From: a virus
Length of the DNA stretch: 64,000 bases
Direction: 5' to 3' (one strand)
IMG/VR virus record: IMGVR_UViG_3300036770_004568
Coordinates: 1-64,000 of that record
The first letter of the stretch is position 1, and each line of letters starts with the position of its first letter. Below are positions 8,503 to 17,054 of this stretch, in pieces. The notes under the pieces are model-generated. The model was given only the letters and a program-made list of their open reading frames with translations. It was not told the origin of the DNA and ran no database searches. The position numbers and the translations under genes are program-made.

Positions 8503-8970
8503 ATGGCTTGTCCATCCATTGTTGGTCGCCTCGATCCAGTTAATGCTGGATTCCGCAAGGCGGATTATAGACGCTTGCTGAAAGACATTTACCCAGGTGA
8601 TGTGGATCCATTAACACTTGAAGTAAATCACAAAGCCTATCAGAAGCTGCTTGCCTATGCTGAACTGAATGGGTTTAAGCGACGTGAAGTGAGTCTTTAC
8701 AACCCCCAATCGCTTCTTCCTATTGTTGGTTCCGTGGGCTGGCATAGTGATGAGCACATGGGACTAGTACTCAGCTGGATCCTGTACGAAGAACCTTTGA
8801 TTCCTCAAAAAGATTCCTACACCATGCAGTTGATCACACGCAGGAAAGCTCTAGATCTCGTGCCAGGGCAGGTGTTCTTGTTCAATGCCAATGCGGACCA
8901 CACCTGGATTTCCAACTACAAGTGCATCATGGCCCAGCTCACGGTTAGCTATGACAGGTCCAAGCGATGA
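8503..8970 (+). CDS. 2-oxoglutarate/Fe(II) oxygenase-like protein
   Basis: ATG 8503 is chosen because the longer frame upstream runs through the tRNA-Leu gene. The 155-residue protein shows a cupin/2OG-Fe(II) oxygenase-type iron triad: H81-x-D83 (WHSDEH) and distal H133 (ADHTW) after a glycine turn (PGQVFLF). Such enzymes hydroxylate or demethylate substrates using O2 and 2-oxoglutarate. The Arg/Lys that would bind 2-oxoglutarate is not obvious, so substrate and activity are open. It has the same CA-rich leader as the helicase gene and overlaps the next gene by 4 nt. Confidence 0.6.
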   Translation: MACPSIVGRLDPVNAGFRKADYRRLLKDIYPGDVDPLTLEVNHKAYQKLLAYAELNGFKRREVSLYNPQSLLPIVGSVGWHSDEHMGLVLSWILYEEPLIPQKDSYTMQLITRRKALDLVPGQVFLFNANADHTWISNYKCIMAQLTVSYDRSKR

Positions 8971-9176
8971 AACAAGAACCTCTCTACGAATCCGTCATCA
9001 CCGCCTGGTGGGAGCGGAAAGGTTCGATTAGTGATGTCCCCAGTGCAGCGGATGTGATTGAAGCTGTAGCCGACTGGCTAGAGAACTACAGCAAGACGTA
9101 CAAGAATCCCAAGGGCTTTGGATCTGCTATTCATGTGCTCAAGATCCAAGCTGAGATTGCACGCGAAACGGATTGA
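8967..9176 (+). CDS. hypothetical protein (69 aa)
   Basis: ATGA overlap with the oxygenase-like gene points to co-translation. A small, soluble, helix-rich protein with an aromatic N-terminal part (ITAWWERKG). No family recognised. Confidence 0.65.
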   Translation: MKQEPLYESVITAWWERKGSISDVPSAADVIEAVADWLENYSKTYKNPKGFGSAIHVLKIQAEIARETD

Positions 9177-9190
9177 TGTATCCATCCTAG

Positions 9191-9211
9191 ACTTGTATCA
9201 CTGATACAAGT
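9191..9211. promoter_or_regulatory. perfect palindrome ACTTGTATC-ACT-GATACAAGT
   Basis: Nine-base arms match perfectly around a 3-nt centre, lying 14 nt after one gene and 3 nt before the ATG of a 43-codon ORF. There is no T-run after it, so an operator or translational hairpin is more likely than a terminator. Confidence 0.5.
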
Positions 9212-9214
9212 CTC

Positions 9215-9346
9215 ATGGTACGTCTTTACTTCCAATGCGGTCATGTTCGCCGCTGCATTGACGTACCTCTCAAGGAAGCCAGACGTGTCAACAAAACCTT
9301 GTTTGACAACGGCGCTGCTGTGTACTGGACAGAGCGGCTAGAATAG
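9215..9346 (+). CDS. small protein (43 aa)
   Basis: ATG 9215 to TAG 9346 encodes a basic peptide starting MVRLYFQCGHVRRC, with two Cys and one His close together. It lies between a perfect palindrome and tRNA-Gly. Support is the open frame and position only. Confidence 0.4.
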   Translation: MVRLYFQCGHVRRCIDVPLKEARRVNKTLFDNGAAVYWTERLE

Positions 9347-9352
9347 GCAAAT

Positions 9353-9424
9353 GCGGATGTAGCTCAACGGTAGAGCAAAAGCCTTCCAAGCTTTTGGTTG
9401 CGCGTTCGAATCGCGTCATCCGCT
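9353..9424 (+). tRNA. tRNA-Gly (UCC)
   Basis: Acceptor GCGGATG/CATCCGC, anticodon loop CTTCCAA with anticodon TCC, T-loop TTCGAAT. An encoded CCA follows at 9425-9427. Confidence 0.95.
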
Positions 9425-9431
9425 CCAACCA

Positions 9432-9518
9432 GGAAGGTCAATCCGATTGGCGACGGAAGCGCTCTTGAAAAGCGTCGAGGTGTGAAAGCCCTTGGGAGTT
9501 CGACTCTCCCACCTTCCG
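9432..9518 (+). tRNA. tRNA-Ser (UGA)
   Basis: Acceptor GGAAGGT/ACCTTCC, anticodon loop CTTGAAA with anticodon TGA, a long variable arm as expected for serine tRNAs, and T-loop TTCGACT. It lies 8 nt after tRNA-Gly, so the two are probably cotranscribed. Confidence 0.93.
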
Positions 9519-9529
9519 TGCAGGTGAAA

Positions 9530-9536
9530 TAGAATA
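9530..9536 (+). promoter_or_regulatory. late-type promoter motif TAGAATA
   Basis: TAGAATA 22 nt upstream of the next ATG (9559), one copy of a motif that recurs before many genes in the window. Confidence 0.4.
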
Positions 9537-9558
9537 CTAATAACTCAGATACGCAATA

Positions 9559-9825
9559 ATGTTCTCAGGATATTCCAGTCCATTCTCACGCCCCCTATTC
9601 TCTAGCTCCCCGTTCCAGCGGCCTCCAGTCGCCTATGTCAGTCCGCCAACGAACCAACACCAGGGCTACGTGAGCGCACCGACCAACCAGAGTCGTGGTT
9701 ACATCAGTGCTCCTGTGAACCAGCAACACGGCAGCATTGGCGGTCTCTCACGGTTCTCAGAGAAGCTCAACAACCGTGGTGAAAGCAAGCTAGCTGGTAA
9801 ATACATGAGCCGGTGGAAGCGATAA
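9559..9825 (+). CDS. small repeat protein with Y-V-S-x-P-x-N-Q repeats
   Basis: The protein has three near-identical tandem units (YVSPPTNQ, YVSAPTNQ, YISAPVNQ), each followed by a short linker ending in Gly, between residues about 25 and 60. The N-terminus is Ser/Phe/Pro-rich and the C-terminus basic (KYMSRWKR). Such low-complexity repeats suggest an unstructured linker or virion-associated protein. It has a late-type promoter motif upstream and lies 3 nt before the metallopeptidase gene. Confidence 0.65.
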   Translation: MFSGYSSPFSRPLFSSSPFQRPPVAYVSPPTNQHQGYVSAPTNQSRGYISAPVNQQHGSIGGLSRFSEKLNNRGESKLAGKYMSRWKR

Positions 9826-9828
9826 GTC

Positions 9829-10545
9829 ATGGCTGATCCATCACTATTTGAGCAATTCATGCAAAGCAGGACGATGAAAACTCCTGCTTTTGTTTTTGAT
9901 CGCAATCAAGGTTTTGTTCCAAGCGGCGACAGTCAGCGTGTTGTTCAAGAACTCAATCGACAATCCGGTAAGTCTTACAATCTGAAGCCTGCAAACTCTG
10001 TCATGGCTGTTGATGGCAGACCACTGTGGGGAACTGGTGGTGGAGTTGTGTTCAATACCAATCCATTAGAGCGGAGTACGGGTTACGTTGATCCATTGTT
10101 TGGTACAGCTCATACTGTTGCTCACGAAGGAGCCCATGCTGTGTTTCCTTCTGCTTCAAAGGTTCAAGAGATCAACGCCTTTGATTCCGGACTTAAATCA
10201 TCGTGGATCAATCCATCAGATGTTCCTCGTGATACTGGACAGCGACTTCGATATGTTCACGAGACTTACGGCAAGCCTGCATTAACAGAAGAGTCACATG
10301 CTCAGGGTGTAGCTTCTGCTCTCTTGAATAAACTCCAGATTCCAGAGGAGTCATCAATCTCAGACTTCAAGCATCCTCACGACTATCCGCTCCAAACCAG
10401 CTTTAGAGGTAGAGATCTTTACGATCAAAACTCAATCGGCCCATACTCTCCCAATGAAGTCAAGGAATACCAGACCATTCATAAAGGCGTTCCTGACTTT
10501 GTAAATCGAATCTACAACCAGGGATACAACCTTATTGAGCAGTAG
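9829..10545 (+). CDS. predicted HExxH zinc metallopeptidase
   Basis: A zinc-binding active site is visible: H99-E100-G-A-H103 in TVAHEGAHAV, with acidic residues E154/E155 (ALTEESHAQG) 51-52 residues later as candidate third ligands, the arrangement of gluzincin-type peptidases. The C-terminal 80 residues are polar with no known domain. It follows the repeat protein by 3 nt, so the two may form a unit. Whether it cleaves a virion or host protein is unknown. Confidence 0.6.
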   Translation: MADPSLFEQFMQSRTMKTPAFVFDRNQGFVPSGDSQRVVQELNRQSGKSYNLKPANSVMAVDGRPLWGTGGGVVFNTNPLERSTGYVDPLFGTAHTVAHEGAHAVFPSASKVQEINAFDSGLKSSWINPSDVPRDTGQRLRYVHETYGKPALTEESHAQGVASALLNKLQIPEESSISDFKHPHDYPLQTSFRGRDLYDQNSIGPYSPNEVKEYQTIHKGVPDFVNRIYNQGYNLIEQ

Positions 10546-10580
10546 CCAATTGCTAGACTGATTGCAGCCTTGTAGCACAT

Positions 10581-11183
10581 ATGCCCAAGCTAAAGACTGT
10601 CCAGTGTCTTGATATCCCCGAACCAGAGAATCAATCCACATCACCACTCAATACATTTCTCACTCGATATCCGACCCGTTTTGATGCGGATCACAACGGA
10701 TATGTCTTTGCCTATAAGCCCAAAGGGTGGCCTGAATTACTACAACCCCAATACCGTCATGCACCCGCCCATATCCTCGCTCAACAGGGCTACTGGTCGC
10801 GCATGCACGTCTCAACCCTCCAAGCCCTGACCTACGACCATCCCGATTGGCGCAAGCGACTGCACTTCACCCACTGGAAACCCCTCAGCCAAGACCATGA
10901 CGGCTATGTATTCCCTATCGAGGACCTGCACCCCCCGGTCCCAAAGGGCTTGGAGTGGGATACGGTCGACTGGTCTGGAGTGCGGGAGGTGGTGGAGCAG
11001 GCACGCACGTTGATCGAGCAGCAGTTCCGCGCTGATCGCCAAGCCATACAGGACGTGCATGAACAGCTCAAGGTGCTGCTAGAGCCGGATGACACGTTCT
11101 ATCTGCACCAGTGGCTGTACTTCTGCCGACGCGTCAAGCAACATGACCTGGCTGAGCATTTTTTTGCTGATCCACTGGATTAA
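10581..11183 (+). CDS. hypothetical protein (200 aa)
   Basis: The protein has Tyr/Pro/His-rich stretches in its first 110 residues, including two similar DHxGYVF segments (near residues 34 and 110) that suggest an internal repeat, then a charged helical C-terminus. No family recognised. Its end overlaps the convergent HicA-like gene by 4 nt. Confidence 0.7.
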   Translation: MPKLKTVQCLDIPEPENQSTSPLNTFLTRYPTRFDADHNGYVFAYKPKGWPELLQPQYRHAPAHILAQQGYWSRMHVSTLQALTYDHPDWRKRLHFTHWKPLSQDHDGYVFPIEDLHPPVPKGLEWDTVDWSGVREVVEQARTLIEQQFRADRQAIQDVHEQLKVLLEPDDTFYLHQWLYFCRRVKQHDLAEHFFADPLD

Positions 11184-11368
11184 GCCGTCTGCAGTCTGGC
11201 GTAACGCTTGAGGTCCCGCTCCACATTGCGCATGGCCCTGTAATCACTGGCACTCTTAGCACAGGTGAAGACTTGGCCGGAGGTGGGGTGTTGGAAGACC
11301 AGATGCTTCTTCTGTCTGACCAGCTCGTAGCCGTAGCTTTTGACCAGCTTGACGATCTCTTTCTGCAT
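11180..11368 (-). CDS. HicA-like small protein
   Basis: A 62-residue basic protein resembling the HicA/YcfA fold: GYELVRQKKHLVFQHP corresponds to the first helix/strand with the conserved His of HicA mRNA interferases, followed by a short strand and a basic C-terminal helix. The GSH motif of classical HicA is KKH here. No HicB gene lies next to it; the upstream gene in the same direction is cyAbrB-like. It could be a toxin relative or an RNA-binding protein. Confidence 0.5.
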   Translation of the reverse strand: MQKEIVKLVKSYGYELVRQKKHLVFQHPTSGQVFTCAKSASDYRAMRNVERDLKRYARLQTA

Positions 11369-11407
11369 GGCGGTATGGGTTGCAATATGTCCCCTTAAAA
11401 CGGAGAA

Positions 11408-11431
11408 GGACTCAAGCTAAGGCCTGAGTCC
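11408..11431 (-). terminator. possible weak terminator hairpin
   Basis: GGACTCA/TGAGTCC stem with a 10-nt loop between the cyAbrB-like and HicA-like genes. A short T-rich stretch follows on the minus strand only after several bases, so termination would be weak. Confidence 0.35.
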
Positions 11432-11463
11432 CTCAATCCTAGTAGTGAATAGCGACTAACGCG

Positions 11464-11958
11464 TCACTTTGCTGGTGCGGTTTCCTCTTCCTCCCAGGCT
11501 TCCTCGGTGGTGTCCTCAGACTCCCCGCTCCAGCTGGCTTGGGTATCTGCTTCGTCCTGGGCTTCGGCATCGGTCAGGATGTCGTTCTCAGGGTCGCCGT
11601 TCTCAAAGTCAGCATCCTGCATGGGCACCAGGCGAATGGCCTTCTTGCCCAGCTTGATTTCAAACTCATCACCGGGGTTCAGACCGAGCATCGCTGTGTA
11701 GGCTTTGCCGACCAGCAGATTGCCGTTGAACTGGACGCGGGTGATGTAGGAAAGGCTGCGGCCAGGGCGAGAACCCTTGCTACCACCGCCCAGATTCAGG
11801 CCTTTGGCTTCCAGCAGAGCCTCGTAGAACGCCGTGAAGTTGAGGCGATCCGAGCCATCTGCCTTGGTGGAGACATAACCGCACTCGCGGACGAGGTCGG
11901 ACTTGGAGACATCACCAAGCTCTTTGACCTTAGCAAGCAGTTCAGAACCAGTAAGCAC
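11464..11958 (-). CDS. cyAbrB-like transcription regulator
   Basis: Resembles cyanobacterial AbrB regulators, which control carbon and nitrogen genes. The N-terminal half has LTGSELLAKVKELGDVSKSD and the family's CGY motif; residues about 65-112 form the AbrB beta domain, with Ser-Tyr-x-x-x-Val-Gln-x-Asn-Gly-Asn-Leu-Leu-Val-Gly, then LNPGDEFEIKLGKK. The last 50 residues are an acidic tail not usual in host cyAbrB. The start is GTG after a CA-rich leader. It may let the phage alter host transcription. Confidence 0.82.
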   Translation of the reverse strand: MLTGSELLAKVKELGDVSKSDLVRECGYVSTKADGSDRLNFTAFYEALLEAKGLNLGGGSKGSRPGRSLSYITRVQFNGNLLVGKAYTAMLGLNPGDEFEIKLGKKAIRLVPMQDADFENGDPENDILTDAEAQDEADTQASWSGESEDTTEEAWEEEETAPAK

Positions 11959-12225
11959 GATTGGTGTGTGCGTTGAACAGACTCAATGTAGCACTGAACC
12001 TCGTGGTGTGGCACTCGTGTTATGCCTATACTGATCAATTTACGTTTATCCCAAAGGGCCGGGCAATAAGCCACGCTTATCTCTCACTTGTTTATATCAA
12101 GAATATGTAATGTGTCCAGGTACAATAACTCACATCTGACATCTCTACTGACTGTCAATACAGTCTAGTAGGCAATAAGTCAGGTCGATATTGTCAATAC
12201 TTTGGGTTGAGAAAGCAAGAACTGC

Positions 12226-12645
12226 ATGAGTTCTGTTGTCTTAACACCAGTTGCACACAAAACTTGCCGAACTTGTCATCAGAACTTACCAGTAGAGTCT
12301 TTCTTCCGTCGCTCCAGTGGTTCTGAGGTCCGTAGAAATCACTGCAAAAGCTGTGAGCAAGTCAAATACAGGGAAAATTGGCTGCTCAGGGCCTATGGAG
12401 TGTCCATAGACGATTACAAAACCATGTACGAGAGACAAAAAGGCACTTGTGCGATCTGCAAACAGGAGGGAACGGGCAAATGGAAGGACCTGTGCGTTGA
12501 TCACTGTCATCAGACAGGCCAGGTGAGGCAACTCTTATGCAACAGATGCAATCTGATCCTTGGTCAAGTGGGAGATAACGTCCATTTGCTCTCCAACCTG
12601 GTCCAATACCTCTCTCACCACCAAAAATTGAGCCTAAATACCTAA
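12226..12645 (+). CDS. free-standing HNH endonuclease (recombination endonuclease VII type)
   Basis: N-terminal zinc ribbon CRTCHQ...CKSC (residues 14-40), then an endonuclease VII-type HNH core with CAIC, the catalytic DHCH stretch (about residue 92) and LLCNRCN. This fold is common in phage homing endonucleases. It lies 61 nt upstream of the intron-split psbA; in marine cyanophages a free-standing endonuclease (F-CphI) near psbA targets the psbA intron site, so a homing role is plausible but inferred. Confidence 0.8.
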   Translation: MSSVVLTPVAHKTCRTCHQNLPVESFFRRSSGSEVRRNHCKSCEQVKYRENWLLRAYGVSIDDYKTMYERQKGTCAICKQEGTGKWKDLCVDHCHQTGQVRQLLCNRCNLILGQVGDNVHLLSNLVQYLSHHQKLSLNT

Positions 12646-12677
12646 AGTTATGTGTTGGAAGCTTAACATTACTTAAC

Positions 12678-12684
12678 TAGAATG
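12678..12684 (+). promoter_or_regulatory. promoter motif TAGAATG before psbA
   Basis: CTAGAATGG lies 22 nt upstream of the psbA ATG, a one-base variant of the recurrent TAGAATA motif. Confidence 0.4.
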
Positions 12685-12706
12685 GTAGTGTCCATTACGG
12701 AATGCC

Positions 12707-14000
<1,294 letters not shown>

Positions 14001-14142
14001 GCTAGAATAGGGAAGTCAACACCCCCTAAGCCTCTCTCTAACCATCTTGTGCATGTGCCCAAAATGGTCTTGATGAAGCTCAAACCTGGGGGTCACTACT
14101 CCAGCACTGCAGACGTGTAGTGCTAAACTTAAAAACGATAGA

Positions 14143-14183
14143 GCCTCGGCCTCTGACTGCAGTCCTGCGGATCACGCCGGGGC
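14143..14183. terminator. bidirectional terminator between convergent genes
   Basis: GCCTCGGC pairs with GCCGGGGC (8 bp, one G-T) across a 25-nt loop. CTTTCT follows on the plus strand and TTTTT follows a few bases on in the minus direction, so it can end both psbA and the minus-strand genes. A smaller inverted repeat (AGCACT/AGTGCT) lies at 14103-14124. Confidence 0.6.
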
Positions 14184-14187
14184 CTTT

Positions 14188-14418
14188 CTATCGGTAGCCC
14201 TCAATCCACTCCAGCATGGCTGCATCAATTCGGGCATCGAGAGCATCAATGGAGTTGCTCAGCTCGTAGAACAAGTTGGTGCTCTCAATGCAGTCTTGTT
14301 CCAGTCGGACAATGTCTTGGGTGATGCCGTCTTGCTTGTCCTTGATTTCAACAAGCATCGCTTCAATGCGCTCTAGACGTTCACCCAATCCTTTGCCGTA
14401 GAGAAGTCGCTTCAGCAT
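14188..14418 (-). CDS. small coiled-coil protein (76 aa)
   Basis: The protein is strongly helical with heptad-spaced Leu/Ile and many Glu/Asp residues (RLERIEAMLVEIKDKQDG onward), so a coiled-coil oligomer is likely. It starts 1 nt after the Pro/Gly-rich gene upstream. Function unknown. Confidence 0.65.
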   Translation of the reverse strand: MLKRLLYGKGLGERLERIEAMLVEIKDKQDGITQDIVRLEQDCIESTNLFYELSNSIDALDARIDAAMLEWIEGYR

Positions 14419-14419
14419 C

Positions 14420-15115
14420 TCAACGTCTCCACGGTTGTTGACGACTCACGGCAGCCACATTGCCAAACGCCGGAATACCACGATCACTCCATCCAGCTTG
14501 CATAGGATTCTGGATGCGCGGCACGGCAATGGGTCCGAAGTTGCCTGCAGAATCCACCGGAATATTGACCTTGACACCTGGATCCCGGCGGATGGGCCTC
14601 TCCAGGGCTTCTGGTAGTCCCACTTGCAGCGGCATCGGTGCTCGTGCAGCACCCAAGCCTTGGATCGGTCTGACACCATCCATGGGGCCTCGATTCATCC
14701 CAGGTGTGGCACCAACACCACCCATGTAGTACGGGCCAGGGGCTGCATCACTGCCCATCACTGGACGGATGCTGGTCGGCCAGGGTCCATAGGGTCTGGG
14801 GGCTACCGCACTGGTGTCCAGTTCTGCCAGCTCCGGTGCTTCCAGACCACTGCCATCACTGGAGGGGGCAGCGTTCAAGCCCCGCATGGGCTGGGGGCTA
14901 GGAGATGCATTGAGTCCATCGAGATTGGCATTGACCGAGGGGAAACTTGGTTGACCAGGGTAGGAATCAGGACCAACGGCATAGGATTGATCCTGGAGCT
15001 GATAGCTAGGAGATTGGGGTGCAGCTGGTCCCCGTTCCACAGGGGCTTGTGGGCTAGGGGGTGCACTAATGCCACCAATATTTCCAATGGGTTCGAGATA
15101 ACTCATGCGCCACAT
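14420..15115 (-). CDS. Pro/Gly/Ala-rich low-complexity protein (231 aa)
   Basis: Dominated by Pro, Gly, Ala, Ser and Asn, with repeated GLNA-type units (LDGLNASPSPQP, MRGLNAAPSSDG) and many PxP motifs, so mostly disordered. An alternative start is the fourth codon (15106). Such proteins can be virion decoration or linker proteins. The downstream coiled-coil gene follows almost directly. Confidence 0.6.
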   Translation of the reverse strand: MWRMSYLEPIGNIGGISAPPSPQAPVERGPAAPQSPSYQLQDQSYAVGPDSYPGQPSFPSVNANLDGLNASPSPQPMRGLNAAPSSDGSGLEAPELAELDTSAVAPRPYGPWPTSIRPVMGSDAAPGPYYMGGVGATPGMNRGPMDGVRPIQGLGAARAPMPLQVGLPEALERPIRRDPGVKVNIPVDSAGNFGPIAVPRIQNPMQAGWSDRGIPAFGNVAAVSRQQPWRR

Positions 15116-15139
15116 AATGTTTATTCCCAGTCTATCAAA

Positions 15140-15307
15140 CTACATTTTGTTCAAGCACTGGTCATACGCTCTGTATTTCTTACCTCGATACACCAGCCAG
15201 CGCGTGGCATCGCAGTGCAGGCGATTCCACCACGTCACAAAATCTTCCTTCTGTTTCTCGGTATCGTAGGACACTCCACGATACTTCGCCTCACTCACAT
15301 GGTTCAT
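15140..15307 (-). CDS. small DUF4278-like protein (55 aa)
   Basis: ATG at 15307, stop at 15140. The segment AKYRGVSYD and a later LVYRGKKYR resemble the YRGxxY motif of small cyanobacterial proteins (DUF4278 type). Trp/His/Cys residues cluster in the middle. A TAGAATA-type motif lies 16 nt upstream on the minus strand. Confidence 0.5.
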   Translation of the reverse strand: MNHVSEAKYRGVSYDTEKQKEDFVTWWNRLHCDATRWLVYRGKKYRAYDQCLNKM

Positions 15308-15322
15308 CCATCAGAGCTTCTT

Positions 15323-15329
15323 TATTCTA
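15323..15329 (-). promoter_or_regulatory. late-type promoter motif TAGAATA (minus)
   Basis: Minus-strand TAGAATA 16 nt upstream of the 55-aa gene, inside the end of the 51-aa membrane-protein gene. Confidence 0.35.
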
Positions 15330-15485
15330 CTACTGAACGCTCATGACGAGTTGATAGTTCAACCAGATGGCATAAGACAATCCACCAATGACCAGGCCTC
15401 CGATCAGTCCTGAGACAATCGCCACGGTAAATTCATGGTTCCTGATTTTTTCGTCAATCAGGTGTTCAATTTCATCGCGTTTCAT
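15330..15485 (-). CDS. small membrane protein (51 aa)
   Basis: ATG at 15485 overlaps the stop of the upstream gene by 4 nt (ATGA), strong evidence of translation. After a charged N-terminal helix (MKRDEIEHLIDEKIR) there is one long hydrophobic segment rich in Gly, Ile and Val, predicted to span the membrane. Function unknown. Confidence 0.6.
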   Translation of the reverse strand: MKRDEIEHLIDEKIRNHEFTVAIVSGLIGGLVIGGLSYAIWLNYQLVMSVQ

Positions 15486-16375
15486 GCGGACACGGCTCCG
15501 AACTTGATGTAGTTGTCGATTTCTTGTTGCAGTTCATCCATCATCGCTTGAACCTCGGTGTCCTCACTGACCTCGGTATTGGACTGCACAAGCTTCTCAG
15601 CTTTAAGGATGCACATGTACTGCACACTGAACCACCGTTCAATCTTACAGAGCAGATCAAACAGGGTCAGGATGCTGGTTTCTGCATACTCTCGGCTGAG
15701 ATCAGGAATGACATGGTTGTCCTTGTAGACCTTGAGCTTATTGGGATCTTTCAGCACCAGGCCGTAGCGAGCCATCACTTTGGTGTTGACTTCATCCACA
15801 ATCCGATCAATCAACTCCTCGTTCCACAGCTCAGCAATGTCAGCTGGTAGTAGGTCCATGCCGTCGCTGTCGTACAGGCTGACGGTCATGGGGAACTGGC
15901 GAATGTCGAGATCACTCCACTCCCTAAACGCCTCAATGGCGAGCTTGTAGGTCTCAGCTGTCACACAGCGATCAGGACTGTAGGTGATATCCCCATTGTC
16001 AACCTTGAGTTCCACGTACTGTGGATCATCAGGAAGAAGCATGTGCTCTTTTACCATCTGAAGCAATGGATCTTCAGCCTCGGTCTGATATGAATCCTGA
16101 TCAGACTGTGAGGTTGATAGGTATTCGCATACCTCGTCATACTTGGATCCTCCTGTGGAGTGTCCTTTGATCAGGCTCAGGAGCTTGGCTGATTCCCGTG
16201 CAGGCTTGCTGAAGTACTCATCCAGTTCACTGACGCATTGCACGAGCAGCTTGTGGATGTCTTCTGCGCTGAAGCCCTGGTCAGAGATCAATGTTGTGAG
16301 GGCATCATCAATCTGCTGTTTGGCTTTGTCAATGAAGTAGTGATCTAGCTCTTCTTTGGTTTCCAGGTACGGCAT
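15482..16375 (-). CDS. hypothetical acidic protein (297 aa)
   Basis: A soluble, acidic, helix-rich protein with no membrane segment and no catalytic motif I can recognise. A Ser/Asp/Gln-rich linker near residues 85-105 may separate two domains. Its stop overlaps the 51-aa membrane gene. It follows the 115-aa gene by 27 nt, so the minus-strand run from 16750 to 14188 may be one operon. Confidence 0.7.
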   Translation of the reverse strand: MPYLETKEELDHYFIDKAKQQIDDALTTLISDQGFSAEDIHKLLVQCVSELDEYFSKPARESAKLLSLIKGHSTGGSKYDEVCEYLSTSQSDQDSYQTEAEDPLLQMVKEHMLLPDDPQYVELKVDNGDITYSPDRCVTAETYKLAIEAFREWSDLDIRQFPMTVSLYDSDGMDLLPADIAELWNEELIDRIVDEVNTKVMARYGLVLKDPNKLKVYKDNHVIPDLSREYAETSILTLFDLLCKIERWFSVQYMCILKAEKLVQSNTEVSEDTEVQAMMDELQQEIDNYIKFGAVSA

Positions 16376-16402
16376 GGCGGTTGGCGCAATGGGATACGGA
16401 GA

Positions 16403-16750
16403 TCAATCTTCGATCAGATCAAAGTCCGCGACGGACTCCAGCAGCTGGCGGCATTGGGTCAGACGATCCGCGTCAATGGCCCATCCGCACACATCTTCAG
16501 GCTTGTTGTCGCCTTCTTCAATGAGCACATTCACCATGTAGTCATGGAAGAATTCCAGGCGTGCCACAAGAAGCAGAGCAATGTGTTGGTCTTCTTCGGC
16601 ACCCGTTTCCAGCTCATCAATGAGTGCTATCACCTTCTTGACATTCTTGCTCATCTCCTTGTCCAACTTGCTCTGGTTTTTCTGCATCGCCAGCAGTTCA
16701 CCAGGGGTATTGGGGATGTGAGACTCCTTAAAACGCTCTTCGTTGGACAT
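16403..16750 (-). CDS. hypothetical helical protein (115 aa)
   Basis: A highly charged helical protein with a Lys-rich N-terminal third (KNQSKLDKEMSKNVKK) and an acidic tail ending in LIED. First gene of a minus-strand run; the 70-nt gap to the divergent plus-strand gene must hold its promoter. Function unknown. Confidence 0.65.
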   Translation of the reverse strand: MSNEERFKESHIPNTPGELLAMQKNQSKLDKEMSKNVKKVIALIDELETGAEEDQHIALLLVARLEFFHDYMVNVLIEEGDNKPEDVCGWAIDADRLTQCRQLLESVADFDLIED

Positions 16751-16820
16751 CAGGACATCGAATTGTTGATTCCAGTCTACCTACTGTTGCTATGCTGCGT
16801 TCGTTCGATCAAACCTACCA

Positions 16821-17054
16821 ATGACTCCTTCCGAGTCTCGTGTCAAGGAACGCCCCGTTATGGCGTCTTATACCATCAAGTTCGAGCTTGATGTTGACGT
16901 CCGTCTTGACACCACTAAAGGACGCTCCATTACAGCCGTTGGTGAAGACATTGCAGACTTCCTCATGGACAACGATGAGTTCTGGGACGCTTTTCCCTCG
17001 GTCCAGGGAATGTCCATCGTTCACAAAGAAGATCGCCTGAACGCAAACCAATGA
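16821..17054 (+). CDS. hypothetical protein (77 aa)
   Basis: A small soluble protein with a beta-strand pattern (YTIKFELDVDVRLD) followed by helical segments. It overlaps the next gene by 4 nt (ATGA). No family recognised. Confidence 0.6.
   Translation: MTPSESRVKERPVMASYTIKFELDVDVRLDTTKGRSITAVGEDIADFLMDNDEFWDAFPSVQGMSIVHKEDRLNANQ

Noticed and set aside
14003-14010. TAGAATAG motif just after psbA as a promoter
   Set aside because: No plus-strand gene follows before the terminator at 14143; only a short frame of about 20 codons is present.
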